Shown piece after piece: positions 45,173 to 55,157 of a stretch of 64,000 nt of DNA. This DNA comes from Acidihalobacter ferrooxydans (lineage in GTDB: Bacteria > Pseudomonadota > Gammaproteobacteria > DSM-5130 > Acidihalobacteraceae): positions 3,002,792 through 3,066,791 of the forward strand of contig NZ_CP019434.1 of the NCBI RefSeq assembly GCF_001975725.1. Direction: 5' to 3'. A program made the position numbers and the translations under genes. The notes beneath the pieces are model-generated. The model was not told where the DNA came from. It searched no databases and worked only from the letters and a program-made list of their open reading frames with translations. Position 1 is the stretch's first letter, and each line of letters begins with the position of its first letter.

Positions 45173-45727
45173 ATGTCCCGCTCAACCACACGGCCCGACA
45201 CGCTCATGCCCCGCTGGCGCCCGCCATCACCGCGTTCCTCGCCCTACATCACGCCCGCCGGCATGGCTGCCTTGCGCGCCGAACTCGATGTGCTCTGGCT
45301 GCGCCGACGCGAGGTGACCGCTCATCTGGCCGCGGCCGCGGCCGAAGGCGACCGCTCGGAGAACGCCGAGTACATCTACCGCAAGAAGGAATTGCGCGAA
45401 CTCGACCGACGCATCCGCTACCTGCAGAAACGTCTGCCGGATTTGCAGGTGGTGGCGCACGTGCCGGACGATCGCCTGCGCATTTTCTTCGGCGCCCGGG
45501 TCCGTCTGGAAGACGAGGACGGCAGGCCAACCGACCTGCGCATCGTCGGCGCCGACGAACTGGACACCGCACGGAACTGGATCAGCGTCGATTCGCCGAT
45601 GGCGCGCGCCCTGCTCAAACACACGCTGGACGACGAGGTCTGCGTTCGCACGCCGGGCGGCGCACGCCGCTACCGGGTCGTCGCGGTCGAATACGACGAC
45701 GCTGCACGCTTGCCCCCTGAAGCCTGA
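45173..45727 (+). CDS. greB: Transcription elongation factor GreB
   Basis: A 184-residue protein that stimulates transcript cleavage in backtracked RNA polymerase. N-terminal coiled coil ([40 protein letters not shown] with the acidic tip) and C-terminal FKBP-like domain ([33 protein letters not shown]). [19 protein letters not shown] is GreB-like rather than GreA. ATG 45173 is preferred; a TTG five codons upstream is possible. Its stop codon TGA lies within the edge of repeat A5. Confidence 0.95.
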   Translation: MSRSTTRPDTLMPRWRPPSPRSSPYITPAGMAALRAELDVLWLRRREVTAHLAAAAAEGDRSENAEYIYRKKELRELDRRIRYLQKRLPDLQVVAHVPDDRLRIFFGARVRLEDEDGRPTDLRIVGADELDTARNWISVDSPMARALLKHTLDDEVCVRTPGGARRYRVVAVEYDDAARLPPEA

Positions 45728-45876
45728 CGGTTCTGGAGGATCGAGGCGAGGCGCAGGGGCAATGACGATCGCTGCCCGAGCTTTTGATAAACGGTTTCAG
45801 ACGCCGAAAAAAGTCGGCTTTGGACCCATTGCTCCACCGCCGCAGTTGATTCTTTCCCAGGTTCGGCAGACTCCCG
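45720..45876. repeat. Family A palindromic repeat, copy A5 (long form, about 157 bp)
   Basis: It begins AAGCCTGACGGTTCTGGAGGA, overlapping the last codons and stop of greB, and ends CCAGGTTCGGCAGACTCC. Its centre contains TTTTGATAAACGG and CGCCGAAAAAAG, matching the centre of A3. The ends are diverged. Confidence 0.82.
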
Positions 45877-45918
45877 ACGGACTCACGGCAGGCGCCTGAA
45901 CACCACCCGCATGCACGC

Positions 45919-46683
45919 TCACACGCCGGAGGCGCAAGGTTGCGTGCCGTGCAGTTCTGCCTGTGGGTCCGGTGGTGTTGCGCGGCGCTTCCGCGCCTGC
46001 TGAACCAGCACGTCGAACAATCGCTGTTGCTGCGGATCGTTGGCCGCGTTGAGTTCCGGATGCCATTGCACGCCAACCAGGAACGGATGCTCGGCGTGCT
46101 CGAAGGCTTCGAGTACGCCGTCCGCCGCGTACCCGACCCCGACCAGACCCCGCCCCAGCCTCGAAACCGCCTGATGGTGGCAGGAGCAGGCCGCAGGCAC
46201 AAACTCCGCATCGAGCCACCGCGCCAGCCGACTGCCCGGTTCAAGCCTGACCGCATGCGGGATCGTGCCCCACTCCGGCAGCACATGGGCCTGCGCCTCG
46301 CCGTAAACCTCCGGCAGATGCAGATGCAGCCGACCGCCCAGCACGACGTTAAGCACCTGCATGCCGCGGCAGATGCCCAGCGTCGGCAGGCCCGAGGCGA
46401 TCGCCGCCCGTGCCAGCGCGAGTTCGGCGCGATCGCGCTCCGGGCTGAGACGGAAAAATGGCCGCTGCGGAATATCGCCCATCAGCGTCGGGTCCATATC
46501 CTCGCCGCCGATCAGGATGAGGGCGTCCAACCGCTCGATCACCTCGGGCTGCGGCTGGCGCTGCGCCGGCAGCCCGACCGGAATGCCGCCGGCGCGGGCG
46601 ACCGCACTCACATAACCGTGCGGCAGTTCGTGGCGCTTCGAGGGCCGCGGACCGAATGTGGTAATGCCGACCAGTACGCTCAT
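45919..46683 (-). CDS. Peptidase C26 / gamma-glutamyl-GABA hydrolase-like protein
   Basis: A 254-residue class I glutamine-amidotransferase-like hydrolase: LILIGGEDMDPTLMGD, nucleophile Cys in LGICRGMQVLNVVLGGRLH, and the His/Glu pair in GVQWHPELN. Relatives include PuuD, which cleaves gamma-glutamyl-GABA. ATG 46683 overlaps the stop of the binding-protein gene by four bases, so the two are co-translated. This suggests it hydrolyses gamma-glutamyl or similar peptides brought in by the transporter; the substrate is inference. Confidence 0.87.
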   Translation of the reverse strand: MSVLVGITTFGPRPSKRHELPHGYVSAVARAGGIPVGLPAQRQPQPEVIERLDALILIGGEDMDPTLMGDIPQRPFFRLSPERDRAELALARAAIASGLPTLGICRGMQVLNVVLGGRLHLHLPEVYGEAQAHVLPEWGTIPHAVRLEPGSRLARWLDAEFVPAACSCHHQAVSRLGRGLVGVGYAADGVLEAFEHAEHPFLVGVQWHPELNAANDPQQQRLFDVLVQQARKRRATPPDPQAELHGTQPCASGV

Positions 46684-48299
46684 GAGGGGCTCTTGTAATA
46701 CAGATACTGCGGCGAATACAGGCCGGTCGGGTTGACGAAGCGGTCGACTCCGCCGAGCTTGGGATCGTATTTGACCAGCATCCCCGGCCACGGAATGAAC
46801 AGCACCGGCAGCAGGCGATGGGCGGCATCCTCGTAGCGATACAACGACTCAACGCCCGGATCGCGCGTACTGGCCTGAATCAGCCGGTCGAGTTCCGGGC
46901 TGGAAAAACTGCCGTTGTTATTGCCGCCAGTGGTGTTGAACAGGCCCTCGCCGGTGGGGTAGAAGTTCGGCCCGTAGATCCAGCCCATGATGATTGCCTG
47001 CCAGTGCGCCTTGTGATTGTAGAGCGTGCCGACCAGGGTGTTGAAGGTTTCGGTGCGCAGCGCGACCTTGATTCCCAGCGCTTCCCAGTTGCGCGCAATC
47101 ACCTGCGCCACCGCGCTGTTGGCCGGCGCAGCCTGCAGGGTAAAGTGCAGGGTCTTGCCGTCCTTCTCGCGCACGCCATTGACCAGTTTCCAGCCGGCTT
47201 CGTCGAGCAGCGCCGCGGCCCGCTTGGGATTGTAGAGCTCGGCGGCGGTCAGCTTGCGCGCGGTCGGCGAGAGGTAGGTCGGCGGCGCGGCGGGCACCGG
47301 GCCGTAGGCTTTGGCGGACAGGCCGTGGTACAGGGTATTGATGATATAAGGTTGATCGATGGCCGCTTCCAGCGCCTGGCGCACCTTGTCGTTGCGGAAG
47401 AACGCCACATCACCCTCGCGCATGTTCAGCATGATGCGCTGCATGCTGTAGCCGCCCGAAGTCGGAATACTCTTGAGATTGGATACCAGGTGTCGCGCGG
47501 CATACAGCTCGGGGCTGATCTGACCGATCTGCAGTTCGCCGGTCTTGAGCGCGCCGAACTCGGCCTGCGCCGTGGTGTAGAAGCGCATCTCGAAGTAGCG
47601 CACCGTCGGCTTGTGACCGGAATACAGCGGGTTGGCCTCAAAGCGGATATACCGCCCATTGACGAAGGACGCCAGCTTGTACGGCCCGTCCACCACCTTG
47701 ACCATCGCCGGATCGGCGACGTGCTTGACCATGTAGTCGATCGAGTAGCCCTGCCATTGCTGCTTCGGCAGCGCACGCAACTGCGACAGCACGTTGTACT
47801 CGAACCAGTGCACGTTGACCTGCCGCGCGGCGGTGATTTCCACGGTGCGCGGACCGAGCGCCTTGACGCTCTTGATAATCTGCGGCATGTCGCCGACGCC
47901 GTAGAAGGCGTAGCGCTTGCCAGCCTTGCGGATGAGATCGACATCGAAGACCACGTCCGCAGCCGTCACGGGCGCTGCGTCGGACCAGCGCCAGGGCTTG
48001 AGATGCAGCGTGAACGTACGCTGATTCCTGCTCACGTCGATCGACTCGACCAGACCGCGCTTGAGATTGATTTTCAGATCGCGGCCAATCCACAGCAGCG
48101 TCGGATAGAGAATATTGATTGCCTCGCTGTCCGGCTCGGTCGACGGATTGACCACCGGCACGAAGGCATTGACCGGCTCGGGCTTGGCAATACCGATCTG
48201 CGTGGTGGTGACCACCGTGTCCGGCACGCCTGCGAATGCCGTGGCGGAAATACCCAGGACCCCCAGTGCCAACCAGCGTGTGATTTTGTTTGTCTGCAT
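46680..48299 (-). CDS. ABC transporter family-5 substrate-binding protein (SBP-1)
   Basis: A 539-residue periplasmic SBP_bac_5 (peptide/nickel-type) protein with signal peptide MQTNKITRWLALGVLGISAT ending AFA. Family landmarks: TLHLKPWRWSDAAPVTAADV, VDGPYKLASFVNGRYIRFEA, KVRQALEAAIDQPYIINTLY, TLLDEAGW-type helix. It is divergent from the permease genes and coupled to the C26 hydrolase. It resembles SBP-3 and SBP-4 in the N-terminal region (NILYPTLLWIGRDLKIN). Substrate unknown, probably short peptides. Confidence 0.93.
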   Translation of the reverse strand: MQTNKITRWLALGVLGISATAFAGVPDTVVTTTQIGIAKPEPVNAFVPVVNPSTEPDSEAINILYPTLLWIGRDLKINLKRGLVESIDVSRNQRTFTLHLKPWRWSDAAPVTAADVVFDVDLIRKAGKRYAFYGVGDMPQIIKSVKALGPRTVEITAARQVNVHWFEYNVLSQLRALPKQQWQGYSIDYMVKHVADPAMVKVVDGPYKLASFVNGRYIRFEANPLYSGHKPTVRYFEMRFYTTAQAEFGALKTGELQIGQISPELYAARHLVSNLKSIPTSGGYSMQRIMLNMREGDVAFFRNDKVRQALEAAIDQPYIINTLYHGLSAKAYGPVPAAPPTYLSPTARKLTAAELYNPKRAAALLDEAGWKLVNGVREKDGKTLHFTLQAAPANSAVAQVIARNWEALGIKVALRTETFNTLVGTLYNHKAHWQAIIMGWIYGPNFYPTGEGLFNTTGGNNNGSFSSPELDRLIQASTRDPGVESLYRYEDAAHRLLPVLFIPWPGMLVKYDPKLGGVDRFVNPTGLYSPQYLYYKSPS

Positions 48300-48979
48300 G
48301 ATCTTCTCCAAACCGTGAAAGCCAGCCACCCTTGCGTGTCGAGAGCGCACCAAAAAGACGCAACAGGCAGAGCCGCGCACCAAAACCGATGGCTCTACGC
48401 GCATGATCAACCGCACTCCCAGTTGATTGACAACCGGATGGTACGGAGGTTCGGCGCATTCAACCCGGATATCCCATTAGCCGAAGGGATGATTCCGCAG
48501 AGAATTGGATTCACAGGGGATTTTCTGAGCGAGCGGCAACTTTATGCCATGCGCAAGCGAAGAAAGTTCCCTGTGGAATCAAAAATCAAACAAATGCGCC
48601 TCTTCTAATGGACTGTCTAGCTGCAATATCCAAGCCATGGTGACTGATCACGCACAGCGGAACTTTTTCCATCCGTCTCGTGTCCATACCTCGAATATAG
48701 TCGAACGAACGGGAACCGTGATGCGCCGGCATCCGGCCTATCACAGGGCATAATCAGGAAACCAAACTGACCAGACGCAGTCTTTCCGGGCACACGGACG
48801 ATCAGGCAGAAAACCCAGCCATCGAACGCTTGACGTGCTGGCCCGGATGTTGCGTAGCAGGCCAGTCTTACAGAACCCGCAACCCCTTATTCAGGAATTC
48901 CGAATACGATGTCCGGATTGACGCACCATCCAACCCTGGCCCCGCGCCGACACCCTATCGCCCCGTCGGAGCGCCCGGC
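48300..48979. other. Divergent intergenic region of the transporter locus
   Basis: About 680 bases between SBP-1 and dppB-like. It holds family B copy B4; otherwise no gene is recognised. Codons upstream of 48980 in the dppB frame look non-coding. Promoters for both directions should be here, but I cannot pick one confidently. Confidence 0.6.
48507..48580. repeat. Family B palindromic repeat, copy B4
   Basis: 74 bp from GGATTCACAGGGGATTTTC to AAAGTTCCCTGTGGAATC. It matches B1 most closely (both start GGATTCACAGGGGATTTTCT). Confidence 0.82.
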
Positions 48980-49927
48980 ATGCTGAGCATGATTCTGCGG
49001 CGTCTGGGCACGTCCACCGTCTCCATCGCGCTGCTCGTCACCATTGTCTTTTTCATGATTCACGCCACGCCGGGCGGCCCGGCCTACAGCATTCTCGGCG
49101 TGCGTGCCACGCCCGCAGCCGTCGCCGCCCTGAACCGGCAAATGGGCCTCGACCATCCAATCTGGCAGCAATACGGTACTTGGTGGATGCATCTCGCCCA
49201 GGGTAATCTCGGATATTCATACACCCAGCATGCGCCGGTCGCCTCGCTGATGGGTTCCTATCTGCAAAACACCTTGCTGCTCTACGTGCTGGCGACTGTG
49301 ATCGCCATCCTTTTTTCGATCTTCATCGGCATGGTGCAGGGCGCCTGGGCCGAACGGTTTGGCGGCAAGGTGATCGGCGCACTGCAGATCACCTTCTACG
49401 CCATGCCTGTGTTCTTCATCGGCAGCATCCTGATTCTGGTCTTCGCCATCGACCTCGGCTGGCTGCCTTCGGGCGGTATCAGTGGCAGCGGCAATGGCGG
49501 CACGCTCGACTACCTGCGTCACATGCTGCTGCCGGCCGTCACCCTGGCCTTGCCGATCACTGCCGGGCTGTCGCGCTACTTCGGCCACCAGGCGCGCAAC
49601 GATTACCGCCTGGATTATGTACGCACTGCCCGCGCCCGCGGCGTGCCACCACTGCGCCTGGCGCTGAACCATGTGCTGCGCAATGCCATCCGCCCGCTGG
49701 TGACCGTCATCGGCATGATGATTCCGTACATCTTCGTCGGCGGCATACTCACCGAAAGCGTGTTCAACTACCCCGGCCTGGGCTGGCTGCTGTGGCGCTC
49801 GGCACTCAACCAGGACTACCCCACACTCACTGCCATCGTGCTGCTGATCGGCATCCTCACCATCGTCGGCAACCTCGCCGCCGACCTGGTCAACAGCATC
49901 CTCGACGTACGGGTGCGCTATGAATAG
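48980..49927 (+). CDS. ABC transporter permease, DppB type
   Basis: A 315-residue inner-membrane permease with six predicted helices: MILRRLGTSTVSIALLVTIV, the periplasmic LGLDHPIWQQY-type segment, and the EAA-like DYVRTARARGVPPLRLALNH coupling motif, then TVIGMMIPYIFVGGILTE. ATG 48980 (MLSMILRRL) gives the normal N-terminus. The stop overlaps the next permease by eight bases. First gene of dppBCDF-SBP2-ddpX-SBP3-SBP4. Confidence 0.93.
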   Translation: MLSMILRRLGTSTVSIALLVTIVFFMIHATPGGPAYSILGVRATPAAVAALNRQMGLDHPIWQQYGTWWMHLAQGNLGYSYTQHAPVASLMGSYLQNTLLLYVLATVIAILFSIFIGMVQGAWAERFGGKVIGALQITFYAMPVFFIGSILILVFAIDLGWLPSGGISGSGNGGTLDYLRHMLLPAVTLALPITAGLSRYFGHQARNDYRLDYVRTARARGVPPLRLALNHVLRNAIRPLVTVIGMMIPYIFVGGILTESVFNYPGLGWLLWRSALNQDYPTLTAIVLLIGILTIVGNLAADLVNSILDVRVRYE

Positions 49928-50800
49928 TTCCGTCGATACTGTCCTCGCCCCGTCCGTGACCGCGCGGCTGTCCGGCGCGCTGCGCCGCTGGTATACGCAA
50001 TACCACCACCCGCTGAGCTGGACGGGCTTCGTCATCTTCGCCGCGCTGCTGGCCTTCTCCTGGCTCGGCCCGCTGGTGTACCACTCCAGCCCGTTCGCCA
50101 TCCATGCGCTGCACACGCTGAGCGCCCCCAGCGCGCGATTCCCGTTCGGCACCGACAATCTCGGCCGCGACATGCTCGCGCGCATGATGGCCGGCGGTCA
50201 GGCCACGCTACAGGTTGGCCTGCTCGGCTCGCTGCTTGCCATGACCGCCGGCATCGTTTACGGCATGCTTTCGGCCATGAGCCCGGGCTGGCTGGACAAG
50301 AGTCTGATGCGCCTGCTCGACGCTGTGCTCGCCATGCCCACACTGGTGTTGATGATCTTTTTTGCCGCGATCATCCCGCTCGACACACTGAGCCTGGTGC
50401 TGCTGCTCGGCCTGGTGTCCTGGCCGGGACTGGCGCGCATCGTGCGCAACGAAGCGCTGGCCTACCGCGAGCGCGATTATATCCTCGCCGCGCGACAATT
50501 CGGCGCAGGGCGTTTCTACATTGCTCGCGCGCACATGCTGCGCGCCATGCTGCCGATTCTCATCGTCAACGCCACCTTCATGGTCGCCGACGTTATCCTC
50601 GCGCTGGCCGGCCTGTCCTTCCTCGGCCTCGGCATCCAGCCGCCGCGCGCCTCCTGGGGCGGGTTGCTCAATGAAGGCGTGCAACAGGTGTTTCTCGGTG
50701 CCTGGTGGCTGATCGTATATCCCGGTCTGGCCATCTTCGCGGCCATCGTGGCGATGAACCTTATCGGTCAGGGCTTGCTGACCCGCCTGGAGGGCCGCTG

Positions 50801-50801
<1 letters not shown>
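49920..50801 (+). CDS. ABC transporter permease, DppC type
   Basis: A 293-residue permease: N-terminal helix (FVIFAALLAFSWLGPLVY), FPFGTDNLGRDMLARMMAGG (typical DppC/OppC), YILAARQFGAGRFYIARAHM as EAA loop, and LAGLSFLGLGIQPPRASWGG near the end. It forms the membrane channel with the DppB-type protein. Translationally coupled on both sides (8-base and 1-base overlaps). Confidence 0.94.
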
Positions 50802-51789
<988 letters not shown>

Positions 51790-51793
<4 letters not shown>

Positions 51794-52785
51794 ACGCGTG
51801 GCTGGACGTCAGGCAACTTTCCGTACGCTTCAACGCCAGCCAGGGTGGCCTGCTGCGCAAGACGCAGGGCACCGTACATGCGCTGTCGGAGGTCGATTTC
51901 ACCCTAGCCAAAGGCGAGACGCTCGGCCTGATCGGTGAATCCGGCTCCGGCAAAAGCACCCTGGGCCGCGCTGTACTGCATCTCAACCGACCGAGTGATG
52001 GCCACGTGCTTCTCGAAGGGACCGACCTCACCGCGCTGTCCGAGCGCGACATGCGCCCGTTCCGCCGCCGCATGCAGATGGTCTTCCAGGACCCCTTCGA
52101 CTCCATGAACCCGCGCATGACCGTCGGCGAAATCATTGCCGAACCGCTGCGCCTGCAACGCATTGGCAGCGCCACCGAACGCCGCGCGCGCAGCGCCGAG
52201 TTGCTCTCGCGCATGGGCCTGGACCCGGCCGGCATCCAGCGCTATCCGGGACAGTACTCCGGCGGTCAGCGCCAGCGCATCGCCATCGCCCGCGCGCTCG
52301 CCACCAATCCGGACCTGCTGGTACTCGACGAACCGACCTCCGGCCTCGACGTTTCCATGCAGGCGCGCATCCTCAACCTCCTGCGCGATCTGCAGGGTGA
52401 ATTCAGCCTGAGCTACCTGTTCATCAGCCACGACCTTGGCGCCGTCACCTACCTCGCTCAGCGCATCGCCGTACTCTACCTCGGCCGCATCGTCGAACTC
52501 GCCCCCACCCAGACCCTGATCCGCAACCCCGCGCACCCCTACACCGCCTCGCTGCTCGATGCACTGCCCGCACTCGCCCGCGCGGGCACCGAAACACACC
52601 TGCCGCCGCCGCAGGGCGAGCCGCCCTCGCCGATCAACCCGCCTTCGGGCTGCGCCTTCCATCCGCGCTGCCCCAAGGCGCAGGCCATCTGCCGCGAACG
52701 GCGCCCCGCGCTCAGCTCCAGCGGCGAAACCGGCCATACCATCGCCTGCCACTTCCCGCTGCACGCGACATCGCATGCGGCTTAA
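51790..52785 (+). CDS. ABC transporter ATPase, DppF/OppF type
   Basis: A 331-residue partner ATPase: Walker A LIGESGSGKSTLGRAVL, Q-loop FQDPFDSMNPRMTVG, signature QYSGGQRQRIAIARAL, Walker B LLVLDEPTSGLDVS, and C-terminal CAFHPRCPKAQAIC. The start overlaps the preceding stop by four bases. Completes one permease/ATPase set serving four binding proteins in the locus. Confidence 0.95.
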
Positions 52786-52813
52786 CCACCGACGTCATCG
52801 GAACATCAACACC

Positions 52814-54490
52814 ATGAACACAAGAGTCCGCAAATACGGTCTGGCCCTTGCGCTGGGTTTGGCGCTACCGCTCTTGGCCACGCACAAAGTTTTCGCCGCG
52901 GCACCTACCGACGTTGCCGCCCCGCCCGATGTCGGCGGCTTTGGCGCGCCAACGACGGTCACCTCGTTCCTGCCGATCTTCAACAGTCTGTCGAACCAGG
53001 ACATCGAGGCCTACAACATCCTGTTCACACCGCTGGTGTGGCCTTCGCCGACCATCGGTATGGACACCCAACTCAGCCTCGCCTCCAAGATCAGTTATTC
53101 CGACAACGACAAGATCGTGACCATCACGCTTAAACATCGTTTCTGGAGTGACGGCAGGCCGGTCACCTCCGACGATGTACTCTATACTTTGAAGCTGATT
53201 CGCAAACTCGGCACATCCTATGTGCTCTACGGCTTCGGCCAAATGCCCAGCATCATCAAAAAGGCCACCGCACCCGATGCCCATACGGTCAGACTCCTAC
53301 TGAAGCATTCGGTCAATCCGACATGGTTCACCCTCAACGCCCTCGCACAGATCAACCCCGTGCCCAAACAGGTTTGGGACAAGTACTCGACCACCTACAT
53401 CTCGGGCCACGAAACCTCACCCAAACTGACGAGCGTGATCGACGGCCCCTACAAACTCGCCAGCTTCGAGTCCGGTCGCCAAGCCGTATTCGTCGAGAAC
53501 GCTACGTACGGCGGCCCGGCAACCAGCGTTAAGAAATTCACCCTCACCTTCTTCCCGAGCTGGGAACAACAATTCGAAGCACTCAAGACCGGCCAGATTC
53601 AGATCGGTCAGGTACCCACCATTCTCTATCAGGCACGTGCGATGGTCTCGAAGCTACAGTCCTACAAGCAGCCGAACGGCCAGAAAAGCTTCTACCCCTT
53701 CGAGTTCAAGATGGTCTGGCTGAACTTCACCAACCCTGACGTCGCCTTCTTCAAGAACCGTGAAGTCCGCAGGGCGTTGCAGTTGGCCATTTCGCAGCAA
53801 TACATCATCGACTCCGTCTACCACGGCAACGGCGCCGCCAGCTTCTCCGCCGTCCCACCGCGCCCTGACACCTATCTCTCGCCCGAGATCAAGCGCCTGA
53901 ACGCACATCCCAATGAAGTCTACTCGCCAGCGACCGCTGAGAAGCTTCTCAGCGCGCAGGGCTGGAACCCTAGTGCCAGCGGCATTCGCGAAAAGAACGG
54001 CAAGCCATTGGCTTTCACCATGAGCTACATGAGCGGCGACGCCGCCCAGAAACAAATCGCACTCATACTTCAAGAAGAATGGCAGAAAGTCGGCGTAGAG
54101 GTGCATCTGCACCGCGAGCCGGAAAACCTGCTCCTCTCGCAACTGCACCCGAACGGCAAGTGGCAGGCGATCATGCTGTTGTGGTCCTACGCACCGATGT
54201 TCTATCCGTCGGGCGACGGCATCTTCAACACCGGCGGCGGTGCCAACTTCGGCGCGTTTAGCGACCCGGTGCTAGACAAAGCCATTGCGGCCTCGACGAC
54301 CAAGGCCGGCCTCAAGGGTCTGTGGGCCTATCAGGATCGCCTGTTCCACGACTTGCCCGTGCTGTTCCTGCCCGTGCCGGGCTATCTGGTCAAGTCCTCG
54401 ACCTGCCTGACCAACCTTGAAACCTACCTGAATCCGACCGCCTATCTGGCACCGCAGGCACTGGGCATCGCCCCATCGTGCGCGCAATAA
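52814..54490 (+). CDS. ABC transporter family-5 substrate-binding protein (SBP-2)
   Basis: A 558-residue SBP_bac_5 protein, signal peptide ending KVFAA. Landmarks: TVTSFLPIFNSLSNQDIEAY, FWSDGRPVTSDDVLYTLKLI, VIDGPYKLASFESGRQAVFV, EVRRALQLAISQQYIIDSVY, and FNTGGGANFGAFSDPVLDKA. The C-terminus is the most diverged of the four, with two cysteines (SSTCLT, PSCAQ). It lies 28 bases after the DppF-type ATPase. Confidence 0.93.
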   Translation: MNTRVRKYGLALALGLALPLLATHKVFAAAPTDVAAPPDVGGFGAPTTVTSFLPIFNSLSNQDIEAYNILFTPLVWPSPTIGMDTQLSLASKISYSDNDKIVTITLKHRFWSDGRPVTSDDVLYTLKLIRKLGTSYVLYGFGQMPSIIKKATAPDAHTVRLLLKHSVNPTWFTLNALAQINPVPKQVWDKYSTTYISGHETSPKLTSVIDGPYKLASFESGRQAVFVENATYGGPATSVKKFTLTFFPSWEQQFEALKTGQIQIGQVPTILYQARAMVSKLQSYKQPNGQKSFYPFEFKMVWLNFTNPDVAFFKNREVRRALQLAISQQYIIDSVYHGNGAASFSAVPPRPDTYLSPEIKRLNAHPNEVYSPATAEKLLSAQGWNPSASGIREKNGKPLAFTMSYMSGDAAQKQIALILQEEWQKVGVEVHLHREPENLLLSQLHPNGKWQAIMLLWSYAPMFYPSGDGIFNTGGGANFGAFSDPVLDKAIAASTTKAGLKGLWAYQDRLFHDLPVLFLPVPGYLVKSSTCLTNLETYLNPTAYLAPQALGIAPSCAQ

Positions 54491-54537
54491 CTGGCACAGG
54501 GATCGCAGCACGGGCCTGAACAAGCGTAGCAACGAAC

Positions 54538-55092
54538 ATGACCACCCTGCATGAAATCGCACACCCTGTGATCGACATCGACCTGCGTTACGCCTCGGCT
54601 GACAATATCTGCGGCCAACCGATCTATGCGCATGCCGTTGCGCTGTTGCACGCTGATGCGCACGCGGCGCTGCTGCGCGCCGCCGAGCGTGCGCAGGCCG
54701 ATGCCATGCGCCTCATTGTCTACGACGCCTTCCGCCCGCTCGCCGCCCAGCGCCAGCTCTGGGCCGCCTGCCCCGATCCCGCGTTCGTCGCCGATCCGGC
54801 GCAGGGCTCAACGCACAACCGCGGCATTGCCGTCGATCTCACGCTCGCCGATGCGCGCGGCCATGCCCTCGACATGGGTACCGGGTTCGATGACATGCAA
54901 CCGCGTTCGCATCACGGCAACACCGACATTTCCGCAGCGGCGCAGCGCAACCGTCGCGCCCTGCTGGAACTCATGGCACAGGCCGGTTGGGAACACCACC
55001 CCTTCGAGTGGTGGCACTACAACCTGCCGACGCCCGACCGCTATCCGCTGCTTGACGACGCGGACAGCAGCGCCTTGCTTATGACCGCCTGA
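54538..55092 (+). CDS. ddpX: D-alanyl-D-alanine dipeptidase (VanX/DdpX type)
   Basis: A 184-residue zinc dipeptidase of peptidase family M15D, no signal peptide, so cytoplasmic. Zinc/catalytic motifs: STHNRGIAVDLTL (SxHxxGxAxD), GTGFDDM and EWWHY (ExxxH-type region), plus YDAFRPLAAQRQLW. It splits D-Ala-D-Ala. E. coli ddpX sits in the ddpXABCDF dipeptide-transport operon, and here the gene lies between binding-protein genes of a similar transporter. So imported D-Ala-D-Ala (or related dipeptides) is a reasonable but untested cargo. Confidence 0.92.
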   Translation: MTTLHEIAHPVIDIDLRYASADNICGQPIYAHAVALLHADAHAALLRAAERAQADAMRLIVYDAFRPLAAQRQLWAACPDPAFVADPAQGSTHNRGIAVDLTLADARGHALDMGTGFDDMQPRSHHGNTDISAAAQRNRRALLELMAQAGWEHHPFEWWHYNLPTPDRYPLLDDADSSALLMTA

Positions 55093-55157
55093 ACGTCCCT
55101 CGGCCTGTTCACGGATAACGCAAGCAAGCGCCATCGCTCAAAAGAAGGAGATTTCGC

